From NCBI RefSeq assembly GCF_036711975.1, contig NC_091975.1, positions 3,660,501-3,724,500 on the forward strand: a stretch of DNA of 64,000 nt, given 5' to 3'. The notes below the pieces were generated by a model, which saw only the letters and a list, made by a program, of their open reading frames with translations, made no database searches and had not been told where the DNA came from. The stretch's first letter is position 1. The number at the start of each line of letters is the position of its first letter. The stretch comes from Onthophagus taurus. Its lineage: Eukaryota; Arthropoda; Insecta; Coleoptera; Scarabaeidae. The position numbers and the translations under genes are program-made. Positions 10,328 through 23,812 of the stretch are shown here, in pieces.

Positions 10328-12370
10328 TTAATCCTCATGAGCAGCCAAAAATACTTTTTGAGACACAATCGTAATTTTCCCTAAACAATTTTGAAACCAC
10401 TCAGGTTTCTCAGTCCATTTTACACCGAAATAATAAAACGGTATCCCAGATAATGTTAGTAGCACTCCCATTCCTACCTCTTTTGGAGCTTCAACACATG
10501 GTAAAACAATCAAAAACAAACAAATTAAAACGAAAACAATGGGAATGATGATGTTTACGCGAATTGGTCGTGAAAGTTCTGGTCGTTTCCATCTCAAATA
10601 AAGAAGTCCAGCAACAGATAACATCACAAAGAATGATTCAACGATTGTGCAGTAAGTGATTAAAGCGTGAATATCACTGCTTACCAACATAAATAATGAT
10701 AAGATGTTCTAAAACAAAATTAAATAATTAAAAATTAAAAAAAGTTAATTAAGTACTTACTAAAAATATTAACGATGGTAACGGAGTGAAATTTTTAACG
10801 TTTATGTGCGATAACAACGCCGGAAAATGTCCGTTTCTAGCTCCAACGAATAACATGCGTGAAGACGCCATAACGTGAACGCTTAAACCACCAAATGCGG
10901 AAATTGCGACTAAAACAGGGATTATCCAAGCGAAATTACCCATTATTTTATCACCAAAAGTCTATAATAAAGCAACAAAATTTAAACTCGTGTTATTTGG
11001 GTTGCATACTCTTAAATATTTATTTGAAAATTGAGGTTATGTTAAAATTACTTATCAAATAAGCAATAAAATTAATAATAATTGTATTGATTACAAACCA
11101 CAGCAATTGCATCAGACGACATCATTTGAATTGGCGTTAAAACTGATAAATAAGCCATATTCGCCAAAACATAAATCAAGGTAACTAAAGGAATTGAAAT
11201 GTAAATGGCACGAGGAAGATTCCTAAAAAATTTAATATAAAATCAATTTAACGAAATGAATTAAAAAATATTTACACAAAAGGATTTTTTAATTCTTCAG
11301 TCATAAAGTTTAAATAATTCCACCCTGAGTACGAAAAGATTCCTGAGTAAAACGCCGTCGCAATTTTTCCGGGGTTTGTGGTCGTTCCTTCGAAAGCATT
11401 TTCAAAGTTTTCCACATTCCCCATACTCATCCAAACAACGCCCATCAAAATCACCAAGACTAAGGCACCCACTTTTGAGAACATGAACACATTCTGCATT
11501 TTAGTCGTCACTTTTACATTGTAACCATTTAAAAACGTCAAAAAGCCTTAAAGAATTCCCTTTTTTTAAACATTAATTAATAAAAATTATCTCCTTACAT
11601 ATCGTTACGGCAGCTATTAAAGTTGCGCTTGTATCGGGTAAATCACATGGCCCAAAAAATGGTTGGATAACATATTTGGCAAAAGTTAATCCCATAATTG
11701 CGTTTGTTGTTGGACTAAAATATAATTAAAAGATATTTTTAGATTAACAAAAAAGAAATTTAACTGATTAAGAAACAATTGGGTTGATAAATTAATTCAA
11801 AAGAATTGTTTTTCGATTAGTCACCGTTTCTTGTTATTTCTGGTTTTAATTTACATTGTGAAAACAAAGAATTTATTTTTAACATTTAAACTTTGTCTGG
11901 AATCCTAAAAAGCTTAAAAATACATACACAAAGATGACGTTTGCAGCCCAAAGATACAGAAACGCCGGTAATGGACCAAAAGAATCGTAAATATAGGCGT
12001 AATCACCACCTGATTTTGGTATCATAGTTCCTAGTTCAGCATAACATAATGCTCCTATCATTGACAAAAATCCACACATCACCCATACTACTAACGAGAA
12101 ACCGATTGAATCAACTTCTTTTATTACACCTTTCGGAGAAATAAATATACCTAAATAAAATTAAAAAAAGTTATAATGTTATTAATTAAATCATTTTATA
12201 AACATACCAGAACCGAAAATAATCCCTAAAATGATTGCAACACCTTCAAGTAACCCCAATTCCTTTTTTAACTTAACCTCATCTTTATTTTCATCTTCAA
12301 TATTTTCTAGAGGGATTGTTATTAATTTATTTTCCGTTGGTGAGGAAACTGTTGTCGTGTTACCGCTCAT
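10328..12370 (-). CDS. SLC7-family L-type amino-acid transporter (LAT light chain)
   Basis: Seven exons on the minus strand: 12208-12370, 11928-12150, 11599-11714, 11276-11546, 11099-11222, 10761-10961 and 10328-10708. They join in phase to 492 residues, usual for the family. Landmarks in order are the acidic cytoplasmic N-terminus, TM1 with [80 protein letters not shown], and [18 protein letters not shown]7 light chains pair through a disulfide with an SLC3 heavy chain and exchange neutral or cationic amino acids at the plasma membrane. Insect relatives include minidiscs, JhI-21 and genderblind; I cannot say which is the orthologue. The start is the first ATG (MSGNTTT); the further upstream open frame begins only with GTG. 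Confidence 0.9.
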
Positions 12371-15300
12371 TTTCCACGAGTTTATTAATATTTTTAAAGC
12401 GAACTGTTCCGCGTTCAAGCAAACACTGACAAAGCTTTGAAAGTGCACACGTTTATTACATCACCCCCCCGGATAGGTTAACCTTAATAAAACCGGGGTT
12501 AATTCCTTAATTTCTCCCTAAACCAATTCAAAAATAATTTTGCACGTTCTTCAAGCGATGAGGAAATTTAAATGTCATTACACACGTGGTTGCATTAAAA
12601 CTAAGGTTATTTAAGTAAGGTGCATTGCAGTGCATTTTGAGGTTGTAATTGCAAGTGAAAACTTAAAATTCCCTAAAAATAATCCTAAAAAAAATCATTT
12701 AAGAATACACCTTTCGTTGTCATGGTAACGAATTTAATTGACCAATAAGGTTATAAATTTAACGCGGGGATATTTTAAATTTGAAATTTATTTGAAAATC
12801 AGCTACTTAAGATTCTAAATGCACTTTTATGGGGTTCTTTAACCTTGCCTCGTCTTAAAACGGTAAGAAATGACGACATTTAATGCAAATGGGTCAATGG
12901 AATTGAATGGAATTATTTATAATTCGTTGAAAATGTTTATTGTTTAAATTAAAATTGCTCAAAATATTTTGATGGCCCCATTGGCACTGAAATTAAATAA
13001 ATGTTGATATTTGTGGTTTTTATTTCGGGACGAACCGGTTATTTCAGGATCTTTCAATATTTTTTAAGATAAAGAAAATAAGGACGAAATAAAAATAGTT
13101 CAGATAACTTTCTACAAATAAAAATTTGTTCTTTTTTTAAATGTTTACAGTTTAAGTCAAAGAGGTGTTAATTCGAAAGTTTGTTGATTAAAAAAATTAC
13201 TTAAACTAAATTACTGAACTTTATTAAAAGATAAATATGTATTTAAAAGGAAGTAGAATTAGAAAGTAAAAAAAATTAAATATTATTTTTCAACATAACC
13301 TCACTATTAGTATAAAGTATTGTGGAAATTGAGAAAATTTGGGGTAATTGTAATTGGGATGATTTTTACATCAAATTAATTTTAAGACAATACATTTTTT
13401 ATAATTAACCGTGATTAATAAGAATATTTAGGTGAAAATATACCTAAATTATGTTCGTCACATGACCTAGCTAAAGTAATTCTAAAACTGTTAGAAAAGA
13501 GATAAACATGTTTAATTTCATTGCGATTCCAGGTTGTATTTTGGTTATAAAATTCAGTTTTAAGGTGGTAAGAAGATTTTAAAGAAGACAAAAATAAAGC
13601 AGAAAGAATTTCTTTTAATTTATTTAAAGAACATATTTAATAAATGAGGCATTTTTAAATTATAATTTAAAGGTTTCTAACTTATCATCAAAATATTCTA
13701 ATTTAAAACAGAAACCTACTCCAAGTTTTTAAAATCAATAAAAGCTTCAACAACTCCCCGAAAGATGGTGTTAAATAAACCAACCTTCAAAGTTATTTAT
13801 TGATTGAAACTTTTAATATTTAAAATAAACTTTTAGACATCTATTTTCCTTCCATGTATATAATACATATTGAAGCAATCTTTAATATTTCATGCAAAAA
13901 TAAATTTTAATTAAAACCTTATTTTTACAACGGATGTTTTTAAATTTTCATTTAGCTCTTATTAAACCACAGGAAAAAAACGTTAAAATAACTAACAAGA
14001 TTATTCCAAAGAGACATACAAAGAGATACACCTTTTCCGCACAATTTTATGAATAAATAATCCTTTGATTTGCAACGTCCGCATAGAAACGACGCAACGG
14101 GGCGTCGTTTTGGCCATCGTTTCCGGTATCCGATGCGGGTCCTCAGTAAACAATGGTCTATTGTTGAAATGAAATTTTCAAAAACATTTTTGTGGAAATA
14201 TAAACATTTATTGTGTGTTTTAAATAGGAATTACCTCTGCGTTGAAAAGTTTAAAATGAAAAACATGGATAACATGAGAGAGAAGGGCTATCGAATGAAC
14301 CCTAATGAAATTTCAACTCTATTTCGGGCGGTGATGGAATTTTCTTTCGCCGAGAAATGATGAAGGTAAGAATTAAAAAAAAATGAATCGTTACATCACA
14401 ATCGATTTTTAAACCTAAAAATCGACATTTAAGTGTAACATATCGTTCTCGTGTGGCTGGAACGTAACAACGTCGTTTTGGACACTTCGCAGGTAAATTA
14501 TGCCCACTCGACTAGATTTCGGGTCACCCGAAAACCTTAAATTATCACGTAAAGGACCTTATCGCAGCTAATCCGAAAGGGAGATCCTCTATCCTCCTCT
14601 CTTTCGCGAGTGTGAGGTTTGTGAAAATTGCGAACGAGCCGGTTCACGTCGCCCCCCGGGCACCGCTCAATTATGTACTAACCTCTCAAAACTGTTAAAA
14701 TATGCAAACTTGATTTACACGCCCTCAACTCCGGGACTCCACGTTACATCGCATTACTGGAATAAAACATGTTACCACCAAAATTGACTACCAAAATAAT
14801 AAACAAACAAAAAAAACTTTTTTTTTCGGTTTAACTTTCGAAATTAACCGATCAAATATTAAAATACCTAAACATTTATTAAAAAAATTAATTAAAGGGG
14901 TTCTTAAATATAAAATGGTATTATATTTCTATTATGGGAAGAATGTAAGGGGGTTGGAAACCATGTAGAGTAAGTAATTAAATTAGTCCTCTTCGAGTAA
15001 TAAAAGCAACACGAAACGGTTGGGCAGCGTTGAAAAGGGGTGTACGGTTACTTCGAGTTTAGGGGAAAACCCGCCCCCTTGAAACTGTACAAGTTGTCCA
15101 GTCGCGATCTAATTAGAGGCGAATTCGGAACCGAGCCAAGTTTGTTTTTAAAATTGTTTCAATTCGGACCTAGACACAAATAAATTTAAAAAAAAACTGT
15201 GTTGTTTCGGCATTTTTACCGTCTTTTTTGCACTGTAAAGAACTTATTTATTATAGAAAAGAATTTATTAAAGACAAATTTTGTCTTTTTCCAATTTAAG

Positions 15301-16028
15301 AAATTAAGAACAACCAATTAGAGAAGATTGGTAGATTATTCCAACAACACCCCAACGTGGCGGCACTTAGAAGGAATGATAAAGAAAAAATTTCTAAGCA
15401 AAGCAAGTTTACACCACCCTACAGAGGGTGCTATCCCTTCCTGTTGGTCAGCTTTATATCTCTGATTCAACACCAAGATTAATTGGTTTTGAAATTTCTA
15501 CAAATCTCTTAATTATATATAAACACAATCTGAACCTAACCCAACCTAATTCGTAATTCCTATTATTCCTTCTACTAACATTGCTAAATATCTTGGGTGT
15601 ATATTAAACGTTAGAAGGAGTAAAGTCGGGGGATTAAGTTACAAACCGCCCTCAACGAAACGGTTACCGGTAACTTTTGGCCAACAAAACATCACAGCCC
15701 CCGACCAAAGCATAATCCTAACGCCTCCAAAACACAGCAAAAACAAAACGTTACGGCCGCTAACGCCGTTTCAAAACGAACTCCCAGGAGTCGAGGGCGC
15801 CTCTAAGCGCATGAACCCCCTTCCCTTTCCTTCCTCCCGTTGAACACCCCAGAAACGAACCAAACGTTCGTCCCACACATTTCATCCTAAGAGTTGAGGA
15901 AGCTGCGCTAACAAGCTTCCGAGTTTTGTTGTTGTTGTGTTTTATCGAGTTTTATTCGATTTAGCCATTTTTGAAATCAAATTAATCAAACGTAAAAAAG
16001 TATTTTTTTTTACAAAAAAAAACGAAAA
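12371..16028. other. gene-free region with GC-richer islands
   Basis: No coding gene is supported over 3.6 kb. Several stretches are less AT-rich than the surroundings (about 14050-14150, 14440-14720, 15610-15900). The last of these, directly upstream of the Sol1-like gene, is the best candidate for its promoter and leader. An open frame at 14070-14360 shows no recognisable domain. Confidence 0.45.
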
Positions 16029-19000
16029 ATGTTAATATTTATTTGCGCGTTGCTGTTATTTTGTGAAGTTTTCGCAAGAGATGCTTTGGATATAAGGGAA
16101 CGCGGTGGAAAAGGTAAAAAATAACTAAATTAATAACAATTTTGTTTTTAAACACTTTTAAGGTGGATTTAGAAAGTTGGTTAAAGTTTTAACGCGACGT
16201 CACAACTAAACGATGTGAAGGTTTAAAATTAAAATATGACGTCGGTTTAAAACGGTTTCCGTGTTCTTCTTCGGGGGTGGTTCGTTTTAACCGTGGGTGG
16301 TTGTATAATTAAAATATATCTTTGGGGATCCCGCAGAGACGCGTTAAGGTCGCGTGCTTAATTTCTCTAGACAGTACATCTCGAGAAACTGTCGGTGGAT
16401 GCCGTAAAGCAACAATTTCGTTGAATTTAGTGCTTTAGTGGGGTAAATAAAACATTTAAGTTTATGTGGTATGTTTGAGTCAATTTTTTTTATTTTGGTG
16501 GATGCGCCGGAAATTATAATTCCAAATCATAATTCTAAATCATAATTAATTTGTATGATACAACATTCTCGTTAAAACCAAGATTTACATTTTTCCTTAG
16601 ACATTTTCCATTTCCACTCTAGGAATGTATCACTCCTCGGAGATACAACTTTGAATTGCTCCTGCATTTTTCACGCACTCGCACACACACCTCGCCCTCT
16701 CTCTCCACGAGTCATCTCGAGTTCAAATTGCGAAAGTTGAGCGTCTCCACCCTCAGTTCCCGATCGTAATATAGAAAATTTACGCGATCGGGGACCCGAT
16801 ATTCACCCCGTAAGTTGTAATTGGCCATCCCTTTCCCCAATTTCGTATCGTCATCGAAATATTCAAACTGCCATCGAACGCGTTTTGCATAACAACAACG
16901 TGTGACCCCTCGACCTCCCCAAAAACCCACCCTTTTTGGTATAAATCACAGAATACGCGGCCAATGTTAACGACATCGAAACCACAATCAAACTTATTCC
17001 ATTTTTTTACAATGAATTGAATTTAATGATTCCATCGATTTGGGGTCGTTTATTATAAAGAATGTATTTTAAAACGAATAAAACGAGAAACGAAAGTTTC
17101 CGGTTAAACAATCGATAAATTAAGTTCAAAAAGGAAATTTTCTCTTTGTTGTCGTGAAACTGTGTATTTCATCAAACAATCAAGTTTTTTTAATCCTTTT
17201 TTTAATAAAAATTTACTTACCTCGGCAAGAGATGGTCGAGGAAATCGAAGAGAATTTCGATCGAAAAGTGGAAATTAACGCTTCCGTTCAGAAAATTGCT
17301 TCCAAACAGGTTTTTGATTCAATTTTTAAAGTAAACGCTCAATTTCTACCGCCACTACCGTTAAAGTTGATCTAATAAACCGTGTCAAAGAATAAAAGGG
17401 TTATTTTAAATTCGCGTACAAAGAGATGCAAGCAATTGTAATCGTTTTGAGCTTTCCAACACTGGGAGCTTTTCAACTTTCGAGTACAAAAGAGAATTCT
17501 AGATAATCTGATTGCGTCGTGTCGCAACGAGGACGAGTAGAGCGAGCTGAAGGGCTACGGATGCCCCACGTGTGCGTGCCATAACTCTTTCCGTGTTTCC
17601 GGAAATTTCAGCCGCGTCTCAACCATAAAACCTATCCGGTTAACGTTCTTTGGCACGATGTACCTAACCCAAAACACGAAAATTCAAACCACCAATGTGT
17701 CGTTTGCCAAGATATAAAACCATCTTTTTTTATTATTATTTTTAAATAGATAAAAAATATAAAAACTATGAAAATATCTTCTACACAACTCCTTTTTAAA
17801 AAAGAAATGTAAATTCATTAAACGCCTACAACATTTTTCGTCGTTTTTAAGCTGAAAGTTCCGAACTGCAGAAGTCTTGAACCAAAACAGTCCTATAACC
17901 TTTCTGCTACTTCAACTTGAATATTAGGAAGTTGTAATATAGTTTTATAACGAAAATCGTATTAAAAGTAATTTTTTTCCATTCACTTTTGTAATTGTAC
18001 ATAATTTTGTAAACAGCATATGTTTAACAACATTCAGGTTTAGCCATTATAAGAGACACTAATCTATTAATCAATAATAAATATATTGTTCTTTATAACC
18101 TAATTATTAATACTAAAACACTAAAAAAATCACCTCCTTGTTAAGCTTTCAGAACTTTTTTTTACTTCTCTTTATTATCTAAACGCCTGAAGCGTTAGGT
18201 TTCATTCATAAGCTTGATGTACCGAAAATAAAAGAAAAGTTTTTCTCCCTTGTTTGTATTTCTTCTTTTTCAATAGGGACGAGCTTTTGTTGAAAACTTT
18301 CCCTTCAAACCTGTGCTGTTAATATCGCGACTTTGTATGTGTTTTGCAGCTTCAAACTGTGACGCGATCTTCACGAGCGACATTACAAAGGCGGGCACGT
18401 TTTCCAGCCCTTCTTACCCCGGCCCGTACCCCTCAAAAGCGAACTGCAAATACGAGTTCGTCGGGAAAGGTAGGGAAAGGATTCAAGTGATCTTTCAAGA
18501 TTTTAGTTTGTATCAGACAATGGAGGAACTCAAAGAGTAAGGAAATGCTTAAAGAATGTAATTAAATGAAAATTTTAAAATCTTTTTAAGCTGTGATAAT
18601 CAAGATTCTTTAGTGGCTTTCGTTCAAAGCGACGGTAAAATGGAACAAATTGATCATTTTTGTGGAAATAAAATTCCTAAACCGATCATGTCAAATGGGC
18701 CGAAAATGAAATTAGAATTGCGTGGATTTCAAAGCTCTAACAGGCATGCTAAAGGGTTTAAAGCTATGTATAGTTTTACGGAAAGTAAGTGAGTTGATAT
18801 AAAAACTTTTTTGATTTAAAAAGAATTTTTTTGTTACAAATTATAGATTTCGGAATAAAAACGGGGGAACAATATCTTCATGAAAAATACGATTGCGCTT
18901 TCATGTTTAACAGCAGTAAATCAAAATCGGGATATTTTCATAGTCCGAATTATCCAGGACCTTATCCTCGAAACACAGAGTGTCATTATTTATTTGGGGG

Positions 19001-19418
19001 AACTCCGCAAGAAAAAGTTTTTTTGCATTTTAATTATTTTGATGTGGAAGGGGTTTTACCGTGAGTTTCATTTTATTATGATGTAATTGATAATATTTTT
19101 TTTTATTTTAGTTGTGAAGCAATTTCTGCTTCAGATTACGTGGAATTTTCCAACTTCATAACGCGGGATCGTTTATACCCGAGACATTGCGGAAATTTGC
19201 AGGAATTCGATGTAAAATCGGATCGGAATTTCTTTCGCGTGACTTTCCAGTCAAATGACCGTTTAGATGCAACCGGATTTAATGCAACATACCGATTCGA
19301 CGTTGAAGCAGACAAACGCACATTAAAACCAGCTTACGCTTCTAAAGGAAGCGCCAAAAAAATACAATTATTCATTAACTTGGTGTATATCGTCCGTTTG
19401 GGAATGGTATTTTTATGA
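16029..19418 (+). CDS. two-CUB-domain protein, suppressor of lurcher 1 (Sol1) type
   Basis: Five exons, 16029-16113, 18350-18536, 18591-18784, 18847-19060 and 19112-19418, encode 328 residues. Exon 1 gives a signal peptide (MLIFICALLLFCEVFA). CUB domain 1 starts at CDAIFTSDITKAGTFSSPSY and runs through HFCGNKIPKPIMSNGPK. CUB domain 2 starts at CAFMFNSSKSKSGYFHSPNY and runs through CEAISASDYVEFSNF and HCGNLQEFDVKSD. A hydrophobic C-terminus (about 308-328) suggests a GPI signal or a terminal membrane anchor. Sol-1 proteins are auxiliary subunits of AMPA-type glutamate receptors in worm and fly. The phase across the 2.2-kb intron fits (AAA G | CT TCA), but no signal other than phase and family pattern proves exon 1. 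Confidence 0.87.
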
Positions 19419-19869
19419 AAATTTTACCTGGATAACTTTTTTAGTAAACCTCTTTAAACATAAAGAAATAAATAAATTTGGCTGTTGGTTAAGGATATTC
19501 TAAATATATTTAAAAGTAAATTAATAAATATTAACTGATTGTGATTGATGTAAATATTTAGTTAGAAATTGGAGAGGTATACCAAAAATAATGTAATCAA
19601 AAAATAACTTAATATTTTCTCTGTACATATCAAACTCGATTTATGAAAATAACACACCAAAAACAATTTTAAATAAATGCATAGTTTAATTCAAGAATCA
19701 AACAAAAATTCAAAATCGGTGTTATTATTATTATTATAAGATATAATGTGAGATTTTAAGACAAATTTGTAAATAAAAAGCGCAATAAAATAATTTCTTA
19801 TACAACCAAATTACTCGTTTTAATGATTAATTTTAACATGTTCAAGATGAAGTTTAATTTAAACTTAAA

Positions 19870-20455
19870 TTAAGATTGTCTTTGTGCTTGTTGAAGTTTA
19901 ATCTCTATAACTTCCAAAATAGCTTGTCTTATAGCTTGTTTTTCTTTCGAAAGTTGTTGAATTTTGCCGTTTTGCTTAGTAACGAAATCTATTTTTCTAA
20001 CGAAATAATCCGTGGCTTGGCCACTAGCCTAAAAAAAAACAACAAAATAAATACAATGATAAGAATAAATCAAAATGTTTATACCCTCACCATTTTAACA
20101 TAATATCTCGTTCCAATATCAATCATAACTTCGTCACAATTAACTAACTTCCCCGGTACATATAACGAACTAGTTAACGGCACTAAAACATTTCGATCAT
20201 TCATATTTGGGTTTATTGTATCCAAACATTCTTTTGATGTGTGAAATTTGTTCAAGGTTGTTTTTAACTGTCCGACTGATTCCGTGAAGAAGTTAATTTC
20301 CTAAAAAATAAAAATAGAAAATATAAAATCGAATTTTTAGGTTAGGAAATTACCGCATCCAATTGAGACTTTAACGTTTGCAATTGTTGGATAGAAAGTG
20401 ACATTAAATCGATTTGTTGCATGTTTGGAGCTTCGGTTGCCGAAATTTGTGCCAT
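19870..20455 (-). CDS. Pfdn5: prefoldin subunit 5
   Basis: Three minus-strand exons, 20354-20455, 20091-20300 and 19870-20028, encode 156 residues, normal for the family. The N-terminal helix carries IDLMSLSIQQLQTLKSQLD, the beta-hairpin core reads LVPLTSSLYVPGKL and VMIDIGTRYYVKM, and the second helix is YFVRKIDFVTKQNGKIQQL. The alpha-type prefoldin subunit forms part of the hexameric co-chaperone that hands unfolded actin and tubulin to CCT. It is divergent from Zwilch, with 589 bp between the start codons. Confidence 0.95.
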
Positions 20456-21044
20456 TTTATTAACTTTTCTTTAAGAAAAATGCAATTTCTTCTTCAATTT
20501 TCTATATAAGGAAATCCGACCGGGATTAATTATAAAATTATGACGTCTAGGGATACCAACCGTAAATATATAAAAAGAAAATTTATATTTTTTAAATTTA
20601 TTCATAACTCATCATAATTTAATTTTAATTGTGTTAACACTGTTTATTTAATTAATTTAATAATTATTTAATAATCATTTACGACATAAATAAAAATCGG
20701 AAAAGATGCTGCCATCTACCTTGACAACCACACAACAGATATATATAGAGAAGCAGCGCCAACTATCTTCTTATTTTCTTTCGTCATTTAAAAATATTTC
20801 TAACTTTTTTGGTCATTTGTAATAACTCATTACTCGATACAAAAATACTCATTGTAAATAAATCGAAATATTAATAAAGCTTATAAAATTAATTTTAAAT
20901 TTGTTTAATTCAGTAACTTTAAACTTTTTAAGGTTTTCGTTTCTCCCCAAACTGTCACCGTTAAAATAATTTCAAACTCTAGACCGGTTTCTTACTTCCT
21001 TTATCATAAAAAAGTTTTTAAAGTCGTTAGCTTTACGTATAAAA

Positions 21045-23201
21045 ATGTTTGCAACTTCTAATGAAAAATATGAAAAATCTAAGCTATCACAACCTAGCTA
21101 CTTAAGAGAATTAACTTTAGAAGAAGGTGACGTTCTGTTAATTTATAAAAAAATTGATCCGCAGATGGAACCATGTGGTTCACCACGAAATGAAGAGGAT
21201 GATAATTCTTTAGACTTAACAGGAAATCCACTAGAAGTGGATTTAAGTGCTGGCGATGCTAGCTTGAATATATCCTCAATTGATTATGAAGATACGTGGC
21301 TACCAGAAGAACTCTCTTTCGGAGGTTTAGATAGGGCTACAATTTTGTAAGATTACTTAATTGTACATAATGAATATTCTTACTAATTTTTTTTTTATTA
21401 TTTAGAGGTAGCGTAAATTCTGAATTAATGCGAGGCGAATTCAATTTGAACATTTATGCATTATGTGATGGAAAAAATAAGAAAAAAATTGTTCTACAAG
21501 GAGCAAAGCAAACCAAAACTAATTTCATTAGATCGCAAGTATTTATTTTGGATTGTTGTGGGATGAGTGAAGGAAATGAGAGGATGATGTATTTACAAAA
21601 TGAACATTTAAAAGAATTTAGCCCATCGGTTGATTCGCAGGTTTGTTTCTCCATTTTTTTATTTAATATATTATAGATTAAATTCGTTTTTTTAGTTAAA
21701 AACATCGGTTTTAATTAAAAGTACTCATAATTTGTATGGCTCCGCAAAATCATTGTCATTAAAATCACGTTGTTCTGCATCAATCACTTGTAACGTTGAG
21801 TGGTCATCTTTTCATTATGATATTCCAGACTGGGTTGATTCAATTAACTTGGTACATATAAAACTTTAAAATCAATTATTTATTTTAATTTAAAATTTAT
21901 TTCTTTATTATTAGACAATTAAAACAGTTATTGGTCATGAAGGATCGGTGCTAAATCAATACTTTAAAGAGTTGAACCACCTAAAATTTTTAATTAATCT
22001 AATAACAAAATTTAATTCTGATATTCTTAGTGTTACATTAAATGAATCATCGAAACCCCATGCCGAGATACTTCATGATTTTGGAACAATTTTTTCAAAA
22101 TCGTGTCCCATAACTAAATCAGAAGACAATTTAAATTTTGAAAATTTACGTAATAACGAAACTTACATAACGGATATTGTATGGAATCTTTTTATTCAAT
22201 GTGAAACTGTGGAAGAGTTACAACTCACATTTCAAAGTTTATTAGAAGGTTTTGTCTCTGCAATTTATAGGGCTTGTCCATTTCATGTAAGTTTTAATAA
22301 TTATATAAAAAACACCTTTAATCGTTTTAAAAACGTTGTTAATTTAGTTTTCAGATTTAGAATCGAGTATGATTAAAAAAATCCTAAGTGAAATATCATC
22401 AAAGGGGAAATTAGGAATGCCAACTTTAACTCCGATTCTATCATTAAAGTTATTAATTGATTGTGGATTTGAAAAATTGAAAAGGGATTATTCTTGCGTT
22501 TTAATACGTTCTAATTGTTTAAGAGAATACGAGATTAAACAATTATGGGAAAATTCCATAAAAGATATGAATAGTAAAGATTCAAAATTAACTTCGAGAT
22601 TTGCTGTCATGAAACTCAACACGAACTCCAACATTGAATGTAATTTAGATGAGACCTTTCTGCCATTTGTTGATGCTTTAAAAAAATACCAAGCATTAAT
22701 GTCGATGCATGTGGCCTGTGATGTGTTAGCTTTGAGTTTAAAATTTTCTAGTTTATCAAGTTTAAATGCAAATATCAAACATAAATTATTAAAGCAGGAA
22801 ATTAAGGTTACCTCAAATAACCCTCTATTTGAGATAGGATGTAGCTTGGACAAGAATTTTCTTAAATACATGTATGTATTTTTAATTTTGTAACCCATCT
22901 TTGCCCAGACCATTTTTGTAGGTTAATTATCAACATTTTTGGATTAATATTTTTTGAAATTTTAGAAAAGAACCCACTAATTTACACATCAAATTTACTT
23001 CATCGATTAGAAAAGATACTACTGAAACTACTTTTTATCATACAAGTAGTAAATTATTTCCTCCAACACTTTTTGATGACTACGGTAAATTATTTTTTAA
23101 CATTTTCTTTAATTATTTAATATTCATTCTTTTTAGAACCTTTTGAAGCACCACACTACTACGTCACTAAAATGGTGAAATATGATACCAAACTAATTTA
23201 A
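21045..23201 (+). CDS. Zwilch: Zwilch, kinetochore RZZ complex subunit
   Basis: Seven exons, 21045-21346, 21406-21640, 21696-21851, 21915-22286, 22348-22871, 22966-23084 and 23137-23201, encode 590 residues against 591 in human. Blocks that align with vertebrate Zwilch are LNIYALCDGKNKKKI, ITCNVEWSSFHYDIP, GSVLNQYFKELNHLKFL, MPTLTPILSLKLLIDCGFEK followed by LKRDY, and the C-terminal end PHYYVTKMVKYDTK. The Rod-Zw10-Zwilch complex sits on the outer kinetochore corona and recruits Spindly-dynein and Mad1-Mad2 for the spindle checkpoint. Exon 5 uses the AG at 22346-22347; the AG at 22353-22354 would give an immediate stop. The last two exons are duplicated at 62835-63071. Confidence 0.9.
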
Positions 23202-23812
23202 TTTAAATTGAAATATTTTAGTTAAATAAGCGTTAAGTTTTTGTTTAACATCATTTTTAATTTTGGTTAAAATCATTTTGTTACGATTAATGTTTAAGTT
23301 TATAAATTGAATAAAAGTTTATTTGATAAAATAATCTACAAAGTAAAAATAACCTTTAAACTAGAAGATATCTTTAAACACCACAAATATACGGATTTTC
23401 TAACATTGTAAGAGTTTGGTTTGGGGGAAAAACATCGATAGCTTATGACCTGCGCGCACTATAAGACACGGTCGACCCCACCAAAACACCTCCAGGACTC
23501 CAACACATTCTCCCAGAAATGGTTTTCGTCGTTTTCGTGTAGATACGCGTTTCAAGTCGATCATACCTTTAAATACATTAAAACACGTGGTTAAAAAAGC
23601 ATAAAAACCATTTTTTGGTGAGTTCTTTGTTCCTAAATTCCTATCTTTTAATCTATTTTGCAATAATAAAACACGTCATTTAAACGTATTTATCTCGGTT
23701 TACAAAAAAAAAATTATTTGTTTACTTTTCGCGTGGATTCTTGCTTAATATTTGTTATAAATGACGAATTTTGTATTATAGTGTAAAAGGGGATAAATAA
23801 AACTTAATTTAA

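Noticed and set aside
12371-12448. Longer N-terminus for the SLC7 transporter
   Set aside because: The frame is open but begins with GTG. The first ATG at 12370 gives a normal-length cytoplasmic N-terminus.
14070-14360. 96-codon plus-strand open frame
   Set aside because: No domain, no family resemblance and no flanking splice or promoter signals that support it.
16712-16930. 72-codon minus-strand open frame in the first intron of the Sol1-like gene, with a TATA-like sequence near it
   Set aside because: GC-richer than its surroundings but without any known domain; more likely a regulatory island than a gene.
22353-22360. Alternative acceptors for Zwilch exon 5
   Set aside because: Both later AGs lead to an in-frame stop at once, whereas the AG at 22346-22347 keeps the frame and the family pattern.
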